This document shows, in pieces, positions 5,522 through 13,744 of a DNA stretch of 25,119 nucleotides. Below the pieces are notes generated by a model that saw only the letters and a program-made list of their open reading frames with translations, was not told the origin of the DNA and did not search any database. A program made the position numbers and the translations under genes. The stretch comes from Cellvibrionaceae bacterium (GTDB lineage: Bacteria > Pseudomonadota > Gammaproteobacteria > Pseudomonadales > Cellvibrionaceae). The stretch is taken from the NCBI GenBank assembly GCA_021151615.1, contig JAGKXA010000041.1, forward strand, positions 1-25,119. Reading direction: 5' to 3'. The stretch's first letter is position 1. The number at the start of each line of letters is the position of its first letter.

Positions 5522-7066
5522 TTATTCAGTAATCTCATACCCCTCTTCGCGCAACCGCGCGATTTTGTAACGCAGGGTTCGTGCACTAATACCTAAACGC
5601 TCTGCCGTATTTTTGCGGCTGCCGCGCTCGTTGCGCAGGGTGTTCATGATGATCTCGTACTCACGCTGCTTCAGGTCATTACCCAATGCAGGGTTATTCA
5701 ACGAAGAATGATGCATAGGTTGGTTGCTTACCAGCGCGATATTGTCAGCGATTCCACCCACCGGAAATTGACTGGCGCGGGCGTAAGCCTGTGTAGCGAA
5801 TGATGACTCACCCGTCGAATCAAAATCAACATTTGGATTAATGGCTTGTGCTGCTTCCAACAAATTCGGTTTTTGGCTGTAGTGCTGTGGACTTTGTGAG
5901 TAAGGGCCATTTGCACCCAAACCCAAATCCTCCGCTTGAATCGATTTACCCTGCTGCAGAATTAATGCGCGCTGCATAATATTATCCAGCTCGCGAACAT
6001 TCCCCGGCCATGGGTATGCCAGTAATTGTTGCTGCGCAGAGGGCGATAAATTCACACCGCGACGATTTTGTTTGTGCGCATGTTTTTGCAAGAGTTTATC
6101 GGCCAGGGGAATAATATCTTCCAGGCGATCGCGCAATGGCGCCCACTGCAAAGGCAATACACTCAAACGATAATATAAGTCTTCGCGAAATTTTCCGGCA
6201 ACCACTTCGCTGCGCATATCGCGGTTGGATGTCGCAATGACACGGACATCCAGCTTGATGGTTTTGCGGCCACCCAAACGCTCCACTTCGCGCTCTTGCA
6301 ACACACGCAACAACTTTGCTTGCAGGCCAATATCCATTTCTGAAATTTCATCGAGCAGCAAGGTGCCGCCATTTGCCTGTTCAAATTTGCCCGGGCTACT
6401 GGTATGAGCACCGGTATAAGCGCCCTTTTCATGGCCAAACAGCATGGCTTCCAACATATTTTCAGGAATAGCGGCGCAATTAATGGCAATAAAGGGTTGG
6501 TTGCGACGCGGCGAATGATCGTGAATATAACGCGCAAGCACTTCTTTACCCGTACCTGATTCACCCACAATTAATACTGTGGAATCCGATTGCGCCACAC
6601 GCTGTGCCAACTGCAATAATTGCTTGCTGGAAGGAGCCATAGCTACAGGTTCATCGCCAAAAATTTGCGCAACGCCCAAATGCCGCGCCACAGTTTCCAC
6701 CAGGGTTTGCGGTGCAAAGGGTTTCACCAAGTAATCAACCGCGCCCTGCTTCATCGCATCGACTGATTCACTAATACTCGCGTAGGCAGTAATCAACATC
6801 ATTGGAATTTGCGGGTACTCCTGTTTCACCGCACGCAGCAGGTCGTGGCCACTCATACCGCCCATATTTACATCGGAAACAATCATCCGAATATCGTTGT
6901 AGAGCGCTAATTGCTTTAATGCATCTTCGCCACTGGCAACGGGGAGCACCGCATAATCTGCTAACTGCAAAGTATCAGTCAGGGCTTCACGCAGGTTGTT
7001 ATCATCTTCAACAACCAACACCTTGATTGCATGTTCAAATTCTGTTTGTTGCAATGCCAAAGCCAT
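5522..7066 (-). CDS. fleR: Flagellar sigma-54 response regulator FleR/FlrC
   Basis: A 514-residue NtrC-family activator of mid-class flagellar genes. The receiver domain covers about residues 15-130, with acidic D21/D22, phospho-acceptor D65 (IVSDVNMGG) and K115. The AAA+ domain follows, with Walker A GESGTGKE at 168-175, the sigma-54 contact loop GAYTGA at 215-220 (Tyr in place of the common Phe) and Walker B LLLDE at 236-240. A Fis-type helix-turn-helix ends the protein (NTAERLGISARTLRYKIARLREEGYE). The fleS kinase gene ends two bases upstream, so the two form one operon. Its likely targets include fliE, which has a sigma-54 promoter candidate. In Vibrio the same protein is called FlrC. Confidence 0.95.
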   Translation of the reverse strand: MALALQQTEFEHAIKVLVVEDDNNLREALTDTLQLADYAVLPVASGEDALKQLALYNDIRMIVSDVNMGGMSGHDLLRAVKQEYPQIPMMLITAYASISESVDAMKQGAVDYLVKPFAPQTLVETVARHLGVAQIFGDEPVAMAPSSKQLLQLAQRVAQSDSTVLIVGESGTGKEVLARYIHDHSPRRNQPFIAINCAAIPENMLEAMLFGHEKGAYTGAHTSSPGKFEQANGGTLLLDEISEMDIGLQAKLLRVLQEREVERLGGRKTIKLDVRVIATSNRDMRSEVVAGKFREDLYYRLSVLPLQWAPLRDRLEDIIPLADKLLQKHAHKQNRRGVNLSPSAQQQLLAYPWPGNVRELDNIMQRALILQQGKSIQAEDLGLGANGPYSQSPQHYSQKPNLLEAAQAINPNVDFDSTGESSFATQAYARASQFPVGGIADNIALVSNQPMHHSSLNNPALGNDLKQREYEIIMNTLRNERGSRKNTAERLGISARTLRYKIARLREEGYEITE

Positions 7067-7068
7067 GA

Positions 7069-8361
7069 TTATTCCCCTACCCTTGTAAAATTAGCGAAAG
7101 GCAACAACATGCTGGCGCAAGTGCCTTTACCCAACGTTGATTGCAATAAAAATTTTCCGTGGTGCGCGCGCGCAACGGCCTTCACCACACTTAAACCCAA
7201 ACCAGTGCCCTGGGCTTTGGTTGTTACAAATAAATCGCCCACGTTATTCAGCATTTCCTGCGGAATTCCGGGGCCATGGTCACACACACGAATCCACAAC
7301 TGCGGCATTTCGGCGGCGAGCTGTGGATCGTTCAATGCATTGGGATATAAATTAAATTCAATACGCAATCTGGCTTTGCGTTCGACTGCTTGAATAGCGT
7401 TGTTAACCAGATTCAATAAAGCGCCAATTAACGCCGCGCGATTGCATTGAATATATTGCTCACGGGTACGGATTACCCATTCACAAGAGGATTCACTGGT
7501 CATTAAAGGAACTTCCATCGCCTCCGCCAATTCCTCTTGCAACTGTGCAACGGAAATAACATCGTTCAATGGCAACTCGCCTTTAACATAGAACAGCATG
7601 TCTTGAATTTGACGTTCAATATTGTTCAAACGCCCAAGGATTTTTTCTGAAAATTGCTGGCGACGGTCATCATCCAATTTACCGCTGCACAAATGCCCGG
7701 CGTAAAGCATGGCTGAGGAAAGTGGAGTACGAATTTGGTGAGCCAGGGCCCCCATCATTTTGCCAAGTGCAGACAAGCGTTCATGGCGACTCAATTCACT
7801 TTGCAAACGACGGGTTTCTGTTTGATCGGTTAATAGAATAATTTGGCCATCTTCACCCAGGTTGCGAGTTTGGATACTCACGCGACGACCATCCTTTAAG
7901 GAGACTTCGTGCCCATCATCATTGCGCGGGGCAAAACTGCGTTTGATTACATCGCGCCACAATTCCCCCTGTAAAGGTTCACCCAATAATTGCAGAGCGG
8001 CGGGATTACATTCAGCAACCTTACCGGAAGAATCCAGCACAACCACCCCACCAGGCAAGAAATTCAGCAGGCTTTCCAGGCGATTAGCGAGCTTTTCTTT
8101 TTCCGCCAACTCGGCAAAACGGCGGTCACTCAGGTGATTGAGTTCCTGATTCAACTCGGCGACGCGGTTTTCCAGGAGATGATAGGAGTCCGCCAGTTGT
8201 TCGGACATGTGGTTAAAGCTTTCACCGGTGCGATTTTTATCAGCAAGTCCCAATTTTGCAGTCGGGTTCACCGCCACTCTGGCCTGCCCCGGCACCAGTA
8301 AACTTAAATGCTGGCTATTACTGGGAGCGGCCTTAATCAAACTGGGTGCAGCTTGCGTCAT
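7069..8361 (-). CDS. fleS: Flagellar sensor histidine kinase FleS/FlrB
   Basis: A 430-residue soluble kinase that phosphorylates FleR/FlrC to switch on basal-body and hook genes. No membrane helices are present. A coiled-coil stretch lies at about 52-95, a PAS domain at about 93-180 (NFLPGGVVVLDSSGKVAECN), and the phosphorylated histidine is H208 in ALAHQIRTPL. The ATPase domain has the N box NLVNNAIQA near 317-325, the G1 box DHGPGIP at 361-367 and the G2 box GTGLGL at 385-390. The ATG at 8361 is preferred over a TTG at 8403. The gene sits two bases upstream of fleR. A sigma-54 promoter candidate lies about 100 bases upstream, as expected for a FleQ/FlrA-controlled operon. Confidence 0.94.
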   Translation of the reverse strand: MTQAAPSLIKAAPSNSQHLSLLVPGQARVAVNPTAKLGLADKNRTGESFNHMSEQLADSYHLLENRVAELNQELNHLSDRRFAELAEKEKLANRLESLLNFLPGGVVVLDSSGKVAECNPAALQLLGEPLQGELWRDVIKRSFAPRNDDGHEVSLKDGRRVSIQTRNLGEDGQIILLTDQTETRRLQSELSRHERLSALGKMMGALAHQIRTPLSSAMLYAGHLCSGKLDDDRRQQFSEKILGRLNNIERQIQDMLFYVKGELPLNDVISVAQLQEELAEAMEVPLMTSESSCEWVIRTREQYIQCNRAALIGALLNLVNNAIQAVERKARLRIEFNLYPNALNDPQLAAEMPQLWIRVCDHGPGIPQEMLNNVGDLFVTTKAQGTGLGLSVVKAVARAHHGKFLLQSTLGKGTCASMLLPFANFTRVGE

Positions 8362-8456
8362 AAAAACCCCGGACAGTGGAAAACATTTTTGTTTTACCGG
8401 CAAACGTCAAGAATCCAACGATCCCTTAGGGTTTGCCCTTTGGTTACCGGAGTAAC

Positions 8457-8472
8457 TGCAATCGCAATGCCA
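8457..8472 (-). promoter_or_regulatory. Sigma-54 (RpoN) promoter of fleSR
   Basis: On the minus strand the site reads TGGCAT-N5-TTGCA. It matches the consensus TGGCAC-N5-TTGCA at all but one informative base and has the required spacing. Transcription would begin near 8446, leaving a leader of about 85 bases before the fleS ATG. In Pseudomonas and Vibrio this operon is RpoN-dependent and activated by FleQ/FlrA, which fits. Confidence 0.75.
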
Positions 8473-8568
8473 ATCTATTTTTCCTTTAATTATCAATAAG
8501 ATAAAAAATTACAACCGCATCTACAGTCAAAGATTTGGCTGAACAGCGCAGAAATGATGGACTCAAGC

Positions 8569-8597
8569 TTGTCGCTTTTAATGCCACTCCCTATAAT
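8569..8597 (+). promoter_or_regulatory. Sigma-70 promoter for the Mn riboswitch leader
   Basis: A perfect -10 box TATAAT is at 8592-8597, with TTGTCG at 8569-8574 exactly 17 bases upstream as the -35 box. The predicted start, near 8604, falls just before the first conserved riboswitch block. Confidence 0.7.
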
Positions 8598-8604
8598 GCG
8601 CTAA

Positions 8605-8812
8605 CCCTCTCGGGGGAGTAATCTGCTCCGGCATTTATCTGCGCTTACGCCACTAATGCCGAGCGCTTTTGTCAACAAACTTGTCGCTCAATCGACATGG
8701 CAAAAGCGTCCTCTGTCGTGCTGAAACAGCACACATCGGATTGATGAGACCTGAGATACCACTCTGGCCCGGGCGGGACAGGGTCGTATCTCGTGTTTTC
8801 ATCCCCGCCCTG
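8605..8812 (+). ncRNA. yybP-ykoY manganese riboswitch
   Basis: The 8362-8822 gap holds, besides the two promoters, a structured leader of about 200 bases. It carries the conserved GGGGAGTA block (8613-8620) near its 5' end and GAGACC/GAGATACC (8746-8760) near its 3' end, which together suggest the yybP-ykoY family. Between them are long stems: CGCTTTTG (8664-8671) with CAAAAGCG (8701-8708), and GTGCTG (8718-8723) with CAGCAC (8727-8732). GAGATAC (8753-8759) can pair with GTATCTC (8786-8792), a possible expression-platform switch. The family binds Mn(II) and turns on export genes. The next gene is a TMEM165/MneA-type Mn exporter, a known partner. The assignment is from memory of the motifs, not a covariance search. 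Confidence 0.8.
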
Positions 8813-8822
8813 GTACATTTCA

Positions 8823-9392
8823 ATGGAAGCATTTCTCAGCTCAACCCTCGCGGTTTCCATCGCCGAAATCGGTGATAAAACCCAATTGCTCGCCCTGTTC
8901 CTGGCCGCCCGTTATGGACGCCCATGGATTATCAGTTTGGGCGTTCTCATCGCTACCTTGGTCAACCACGGTTTGTCAGCATGGTTGGGCGCTGTATTGG
9001 CCGATGTTATTCCCGCACATTGGATTCCCTGGATTGTAGGTGGTAGTTTTATCGCGATTGGACTCTGGTTGCTGATTCCCGATAAAGAGGATGATGAGAT
9101 GGGACGCTTTGCCAACTACGGGCCATTTATCGCCACCCTGGTATTGTTTTTCCTCGCCGAAATTGGCGATAAAACCCAAATAGCCACTGTAATACTGGCA
9201 ACAAAGTATTCTGCCGATCTGTTGATGACTATGGCGGTGATTGCAGGAACCACAGTAGGAATGCTAATTGCCAATGTCCCGGTTATTTTTGCCGGCAAAT
9301 GGTTAATGGATAAATTGCCCCTGGGCCTCGCTCACAAGGCTGCGTGTGTTATTTTTATTGGGCTGGGCATTGTGACGCTGATTACTAGCTAA
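8823..9392 (+). CDS. mneA: TMEM165/GDT1 (UPF0016) family manganese exporter, MneA-like
   Basis: A 189-residue inner-membrane protein built from two similar halves. Each half carries the family signature E-x-G-D-K-T: AEIGDKTQLL at 14-23 and AEIGDKTQIA at 112-121, on hydrophobic helices. The family moves Mn(II) (and Ca(II) in eukaryotes); in Vibrio cholerae the homologue MneA exports manganese. The ATG at 8823 is used rather than an in-frame GTG at 8793, because the signature helices begin right after it and the GTG lies within the leader RNA. The gene follows a yybP-ykoY-type leader, so it is probably induced by manganese. The transport direction is inferred from the family and the leader. Confidence 0.92.
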   Translation: MEAFLSSTLAVSIAEIGDKTQLLALFLAARYGRPWIISLGVLIATLVNHGLSAWLGAVLADVIPAHWIPWIVGGSFIAIGLWLLIPDKEDDEMGRFANYGPFIATLVLFFLAEIGDKTQIATVILATKYSADLLMTMAVIAGTTVGMLIANVPVIFAGKWLMDKLPLGLAHKAACVIFIGLGIVTLITS

Positions 9393-9438
9393 TACCGCGC
9401 TAGAATCCCGACAATAATAATTTTCGCGAGACCAATTT

Positions 9439-10560
9439 ATGCAAGGCACACAAGCTTATCGAGAGTTGCGCATAATTGGTTTCGCGGGTTTTATGATCAT
9501 TGCGTACGTAAGTTGCCTTTTCAGTGTTTACCCCGCTAGCACACTCAATTCACCGCAATACTTTTTCATTAGCAGCAGCCTTTGGTTATTTGGTTGCTGG
9601 CAGGCTTGGCAACGCCTTGAGTTAAATCGTCCGCACCCAAATGCGCCGCTATTTAGTAATTTCGGCTGGGCCAATCAGCTGACTATCTTACGCGGAGGAT
9701 TAATTGCACTCACCGGTGGTTTTCTACTGCAACCTGCCCCCATTGAATTCATTGCGTGGATTCCGGGGATTTTATATGGCATAGCAGCGACTCTGGATCG
9801 GGTAGATGGATTTGTAGCGCGCAGAACCCGGCGAACCAGTTTGCTTGGCAGTGAATTGGATACAGTGTTCGATGCCTTGGGTTTATTGGTCGCACCAGCA
9901 TTAGCAATACAATTGGGCAAACTCCATTGGAGTTTTTTTGCGGTAAGCCTTGCCTACTATTTGTTTATCGCCGGTCTCGCTTGGCGAAGAAAACATGAGC
10001 GCCCGGTGTTCCCATTATTGCCAAGTAAACTGCGTCGCGCCTTTGCCGGTTTTCAAATGGGATTTGTTGCACTCGTTTTACTACCTGTCTTTTCAGCAGA
10101 GATTACTCAACTACTCGGCATCGCTTTTATGCTGCCAATCCTGCTCGGTTTTATGATGGATTGGCTAATCGTCTCGGGGCGAATTGATGGAACCCAAGCA
10201 CGCGCACTGAATGTCTTCGCTGCTATAGATCGATTGAGCAACACCTATTTACAACCCGGCCTGCGCGTCCTTACCGCAGCTTTCATTGGCTTTTTTTTGC
10301 TAGTTAATGACGAATCCAATCCTGCTATAGCGATTTTTGCAGGCTTCTTGTCGCTGCTATTCTTAACCGGAACGGGCGCGCGTCTGGCCGCATTGATTTC
10401 ATTAATTTTCTTCAGTGTAATTTTCCGTGAGACCCGCATTGATTGGGCACACATAATTATTCTGTTCGCAACCAGTTGGGTGTTATTGCTCGGCCCTGGC
10501 AACTACTGCCTGTGGCGCGGCGATGATGATTGGGTGAACCGGCAGGATGGCACGCAATGA
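9439..10560 (+). CDS. CDP-alcohol phosphatidyltransferase family membrane enzyme
   Basis: A 373-residue integral membrane enzyme. The full catalytic signature is visible: D120, D123-G124, A127-R128, G137, D141 and D145 in LDRVDGFVARRTRRTSLLGSELDTVFDALG. This family joins a CDP-activated lipid or alcohol to a second alcohol in phospholipid and related pathways. The protein is longer than PgsA-type enzymes (about 180-200 residues). It has extra helices before the active site (about 13-55) and after it (150-360). Its stop overlaps the start of the next gene by four bases (ATGA), so the two are translated together. The substrate is unknown. Its neighbours suggest a non-standard lipid or head group rather than housekeeping phosphatidylglycerol synthesis. 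Confidence 0.88.
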   Translation: MQGTQAYRELRIIGFAGFMIIAYVSCLFSVYPASTLNSPQYFFISSSLWLFGCWQAWQRLELNRPHPNAPLFSNFGWANQLTILRGGLIALTGGFLLQPAPIEFIAWIPGILYGIAATLDRVDGFVARRTRRTSLLGSELDTVFDALGLLVAPALAIQLGKLHWSFFAVSLAYYLFIAGLAWRRKHERPVFPLLPSKLRRAFAGFQMGFVALVLLPVFSAEITQLLGIAFMLPILLGFMMDWLIVSGRIDGTQARALNVFAAIDRLSNTYLQPGLRVLTAAFIGFFLLVNDESNPAIAIFAGFLSLLFLTGTGARLAALISLIFFSVIFRETRIDWAHIIILFATSWVLLLGPGNYCLWRGDDDWVNRQDGTQ

Positions 10561-11558
10561 CCAAAGCAAAAATAGTGATTGCCTTACTTTGGCTTGCGGC
10601 GCTACTACTCGCTGGCTGGACGCTAGCCCAATTGCCAATAAGTGAAATTAGCGCGCGTTTAAGCAGCTTTGCGCTCGAGGATTACGCTCCCTGGATAATT
10701 GCCAATATCACGATTATTTTGCTCAGTAGTTATCGTTGGTGGTTATTAGGTAAAGCGGTACAAGCACCGGTTAACTTCTGGCGCCTGCTCTGTATCAAAC
10801 AGGCGGGACAAAGCATTAGTTTTATTACACCCGGCCCGCAGTTTGGCGGCGAACCGCTGCAAATTTATTGGCTGTGGCAAGGTGCAAAAATTGCTTTACA
10901 TAAAGCCTTGCTTTCCCTGGGATTGGATCGATTCTTTGAACTCTGGATAAATTTTTCGATATTAATTCTTGGAGTCATACTGCTCAGCGTATCGCCAGCC
11001 AGCACCACTGCGAGCTGGATAAATATTCTTAGTGCATTAATTGGCTTGATTGGGTTGCTGTCATTAATCGGCTTCGCTCTGATAAAACAACCCCTGTGGA
11101 TAAGCCAGCGCCTGAGCAAAGTCACTCACCAATGGCAAGCACATCGTTATTTGCATTCTATTAAAACGCAGTGGAATTTACTCGGTGATGATTTGCGCCG
11201 TTGCTTACAAACTGAGCGAAAAATATTGCTGAGTGCCTTGCTGATTTCGGTTCTTGGCTGGGCTGGTTTGTTTATCGAGTTGCAATTGATTCTGTGGATG
11301 TCGGACGCCAACACCAACCTTACCGGCTTTTTATTAATATTTGTCGCCATGCGTTTGGCAATGCTACTACCACTGCCCGGTGGGATTGGCACCATTGAGG
11401 CAGCAATTTTTTGGGCATTTAGTTATTTGAGTTTGTCGATGGAATCCGCATTAACGGTGATTGCGTTAATGCGGTTAAGGGATGCCGTTGTATTAATGGT
11501 TGGACTGGGATGTATGACCGGCTGTCGCCAAATCACTGCAAAAATGCGTGCGAATTAA
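10557..11558 (+). CDS. LPG-synthase-type transmembrane (flippase-like, UPF0104) protein
   Basis: A 333-residue polytopic membrane protein of the lysylphosphatidylglycerol synthase transmembrane/UPF0104 family. The family signature is present in the C-terminal third, MRLAMLLPLPGGIGTIEAAIFWAF, together with RWWLLGKAV and GQSISFITPGPQFGGEPLQIYWL in the N-terminal part. The soluble aminoacyl-transferase domain of MprF is absent, so only the flippase-like membrane half is here. The ATG at 10557 overlaps the previous stop (ATGA) and is chosen over a TTG at 10530. Coupling to a CDP-alcohol transferase suggests that it moves the lipid made by that enzyme, or a glycolipid precursor, across the membrane. 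That is inference. Confidence 0.85.
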   Translation: MTKAKIVIALLWLAALLLAGWTLAQLPISEISARLSSFALEDYAPWIIANITIILLSSYRWWLLGKAVQAPVNFWRLLCIKQAGQSISFITPGPQFGGEPLQIYWLWQGAKIALHKALLSLGLDRFFELWINFSILILGVILLSVSPASTTASWINILSALIGLIGLLSLIGFALIKQPLWISQRLSKVTHQWQAHRYLHSIKTQWNLLGDDLRRCLQTERKILLSALLISVLGWAGLFIELQLILWMSDANTNLTGFLLIFVAMRLAMLLPLPGGIGTIEAAIFWAFSYLSLSMESALTVIALMRLRDAVVLMVGLGCMTGCRQITAKMRAN

Positions 11559-11581
11559 GGGGGACAGCCCTGCCTTGCTCA

Positions 11582-11971
11582 TCAAAACTCTTTTCTGTAG
11601 GCCGACCAACAAAAATCATTTTCCCAGAGTTTTACCGTGAAAGATCCTTTTCCGGGAGGATTAATGGCAGCAAGTAATTTTTCGCTGATGATGCGACTGA
11701 AATGTTCAACGCTGGGGTTCAAGCCGGCGAATTCGGGTTTGTCATTTAACAGAGAATCGCGAAAATAGCTGATGGTGTTATTCAATGCAGCCTCTACCTC
11801 TACTATATCTACCAGATAACCATGCTTATCCAGTTGTGCACTTTCGATAATGACTTCGGCAATATAGTGATGTGCATGCGGAAAATTTTCCGCGCCCCAG
11901 TCGCCTCCGATCAAATAGTGATTGGCAATAAAATCTTTTCTAACACCCAAGCTATACATAGATTCACTCAT
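11582..11971 (-). CDS. 6-pyruvoyl-tetrahydropterin synthase/QueD homologue, catalytic residues missing
   Basis: A 129-residue protein of the PTPS/6-carboxytetrahydropterin synthase fold. The three zinc-binding histidines are present (H18 in FIANH; H32 and H34 in PHAHHY), as are the GYLVDI strand (D55), the LN...NPSVEHFS block (75-92) and a Glu near the end (E117 in LWENDFCW). Compared with E. coli QueD from memory, the catalytic Cys position is Glu28. The Asp-His pair before LN is Arg71-Asp72. It is therefore unlikely to run the usual reaction on dihydroneopterin triphosphate. The gene ends the minus-strand run that starts with a RibD-like reductase and a dehydrogenase. A second in-frame ATG at 11959 is possible. 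Confidence 0.82.
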   Translation of the reverse strand: MSESMYSLGVRKDFIANHYLIGGDWGAENFPHAHHYIAEVIIESAQLDKHGYLVDIVEVEAALNNTISYFRDSLLNDKPEFAGLNPSVEHFSRIISEKLLAAINPPGKGSFTVKLWENDFCWSAYRKEF

Positions 11972-11981
11972 CGAATAAAAA

Positions 11982-13001
11982 TTAATAAATAAATAATGCC
12001 TGAATCAGGGATCCAGGCTGCTGATCCAATTGCTGATAAACACCCGCAGCTTCTTTCAAGGCTGCACGTACGGATACAAATTGAGAAGGTCGTACCCGAC
12101 GAATCATATTCCAGGTTACATCAAAGCGACGCGATTTGGTCCAGCGACCGGTTAATTCCGGGCTCAGACTGCTAACCTGGCTGGTGATAATGTGCAGGCG
12201 ATTTCTATGTGCCGCACCACCCAGAAAAACCGGCGCAGATTTGGTCCCATACCAGCTGCCTATAACAATGCGACTGTGGTAACCGCTGAAATCAATGGCA
12301 AGATTTAACGCGTCGGGCACACCGGTCAATTCGAAAATTAAATCGGCCCCCTGCTCCGCCGTTATCCGTTTCAATATGGCACTGCGCTCTTCAAGCGCCA
12401 CAGGATCAAAAGTACTCGCACCCATCTTCTCCGCAACGGTGCGACGAGATTCCCATTTATCGGCCACCAATAATTCTGTCAAAGGCATTTGCGCGAGCAA
12501 ATTGGACAGTAACAAACCCACGATTCCCTGTCCTAACACCAATACTCTTTCACCGATAATAGGTTTTCCGTCTTGCAGCAAATTCACTGCAGTTTCCATA
12601 TTGGCCAGAAACACCGCATCTTCTGCAGCAATATCGGTAGGAACCGGAATCAAATTTTCTACAGCGCTTACAAATTGGCTCGCATGGGGCTGAAAGGCAA
12701 ACACGGCTTGCCCCAACCAGGATTCATCCACGCCCTCACCCAGTTGCACCACCGTACCCACACATGCATATCCGTATTGCAAGGGATATGTTTGGTTTTG
12801 CAAACTGTCAATAGTCGCATCCAGTGCCATATCGGTTGGCAACTGACCGCGATAAACCAGCATTTCAGTTCCTGCACTGATGGCAGAGCAAATGACTTCC
12901 ACCACCGCCTCGCCAGCGACTGGCGCAGCCAATGCACAGGTCCGAACTTCCACCTGCTGCTGCCCGGTAAACCACAGCTGTTGGACATTATTTTTTTTCA
13001 T
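11982..13001 (-). CDS. Medium-chain dehydrogenase/reductase without catalytic zinc site
   Basis: A 339-residue member of the medium-chain (zinc-type alcohol dehydrogenase) superfamily. It has an N-terminal GroES-like domain (SAISAGTEMLVYRG near 38-52) and a Rossmann domain with the nucleotide motif VLGQGIVGLLL (about 154-164) and an acidic VAD end of the second strand that favours NAD(H). The usual Cys and His-Glu zinc ligands are absent: the GHE position reads YGYACVG. It is thus more like quinone-oxidoreductase or BchC-type members. It lies 29 bases after the RibD-like gene and 10 bases before the PTPS-like gene, so the three form an operon. The substrate is unknown, and a reduced pterin or sugar intermediate would fit the neighbours. 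Confidence 0.85.
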   Translation of the reverse strand: MKKNNVQQLWFTGQQQVEVRTCALAAPVAGEAVVEVICSAISAGTEMLVYRGQLPTDMALDATIDSLQNQTYPLQYGYACVGTVVQLGEGVDESWLGQAVFAFQPHASQFVSAVENLIPVPTDIAAEDAVFLANMETAVNLLQDGKPIIGERVLVLGQGIVGLLLSNLLAQMPLTELLVADKWESRRTVAEKMGASTFDPVALEERSAILKRITAEQGADLIFELTGVPDALNLAIDFSGYHSRIVIGSWYGTKSAPVFLGGAAHRNRLHIITSQVSSLSPELTGRWTKSRRFDVTWNMIRRVRPSQFVSVRAALKEAAGVYQQLDQQPGSLIQALFIY

Positions 13002-13030
13002 TGCCAGATCTCAGTATTTTTTTCGGTTCG

Positions 13031-13744
13031 CTATTGCTCATTGTTTGGATAAGCCAGCTCACCCCAAATAATTAAGTCTTCACCGAGTTGTTCAGAATAG
13101 AATTGTTGAATTGCAGGCAGTTCAGCACGTGAACGAATTTGCAAATCGCCCACCGCTTTGTAACCTCCCACAAATCGGGGCACTAATGTGATTACCATGG
13201 CATCCACCAATTGGGCTTTTAAAAAGGCGGTAATGACATTCGCACCACCTTCTACCATTAACTGGCGAATGCCTTTTTCATAAAGTAATGCAAGCGCGTT
13301 TTGTAGACACACGCGACCATCAGCACCTGCTTGCAAGGAACAAATCTCGACGCCATCCTGATCTGGCCATTCATGGGCCTGGGTCGTGAGAATCCAGCAG
13401 GGTTTTTCGGCGCATTGGCGCAAACGCGCATCGCCAGGCATACGCAATTGGCTATCCAACACAATCGGCTGTGGGCTCTGGCCCGACCAATGACGAACAT
13501 TCAGCTGGGGGTCATCCGCCAGCACGGTACCTATACCGACCAGAATGCCATCATGCAGACTGCGCAACTGATGGGTTAAACGCAGGGATTCACTGCCACT
13601 TAACGCCAGCGATTCACAGGCATGCAATGCAATGCTGCCGTCCAGGCTCTGGGCGTAGCTAAGCGTAACGAAAGGTCGGTTGGCAGGGGCACGGTTTTGC
13701 TGGGCACTGGCAAGCCAGTGTTCAATCGTGTTATTCAAATTCAT
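13031..13744 (-). CDS. RibD C-terminal (pyrimidine reductase/DHFR-fold) family protein
   Basis: A 237-residue reductase of the RibD-C family, which in riboflavin synthesis reduces the ribosyl group of diaminopyrimidine ribosylamino-phosphate with NADPH. The typical blocks are all visible: RPFVTLSYAQSLDGSIA (about 22-38), LRSLHDGILVGIGTVLADDPQLNVR (about 59-83), PIVLDSQLRMP, IRQLMVEGGANVITAFL and LVDAMVITLVPRFVGG. The deaminase domain of full RibD is absent, so it is a stand-alone reductase. It is unlikely to be the housekeeping riboflavin gene, as no other rib genes adjoin it. It is the first gene of a three-gene operon with a dehydrogenase and a PTPS homologue. The ATG at 13744 is chosen; a GTG at 13753 is possible. 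Neither has a clear ribosome site. Confidence 0.88.
   Translation of the reverse strand: MNLNNTIEHWLASAQQNRAPANRPFVTLSYAQSLDGSIALHACESLALSGSESLRLTHQLRSLHDGILVGIGTVLADDPQLNVRHWSGQSPQPIVLDSQLRMPGDARLRQCAEKPCWILTTQAHEWPDQDGVEICSLQAGADGRVCLQNALALLYEKGIRQLMVEGGANVITAFLKAQLVDAMVITLVPRFVGGYKAVGDLQIRSRAELPAIQQFYSEQLGEDLIIWGELAYPNNEQ

Noticed and set aside
6163..6570. Minus-strand open frame of 135 codons inside fleR
   Set aside because: It is a different frame of the same strand as fleR; the fleR frame carries all AAA+ motifs.
8669..8875. Short open frames on both strands in the leader before the Mn exporter gene
   Set aside because: They fall within a structured RNA leader, lack ribosome sites and give unrecognisable products.
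12573..13052. Plus-strand open frame of 159 codons
   Set aside because: It is a shadow of the dehydrogenase gene on the minus strand, which has clear family motifs.
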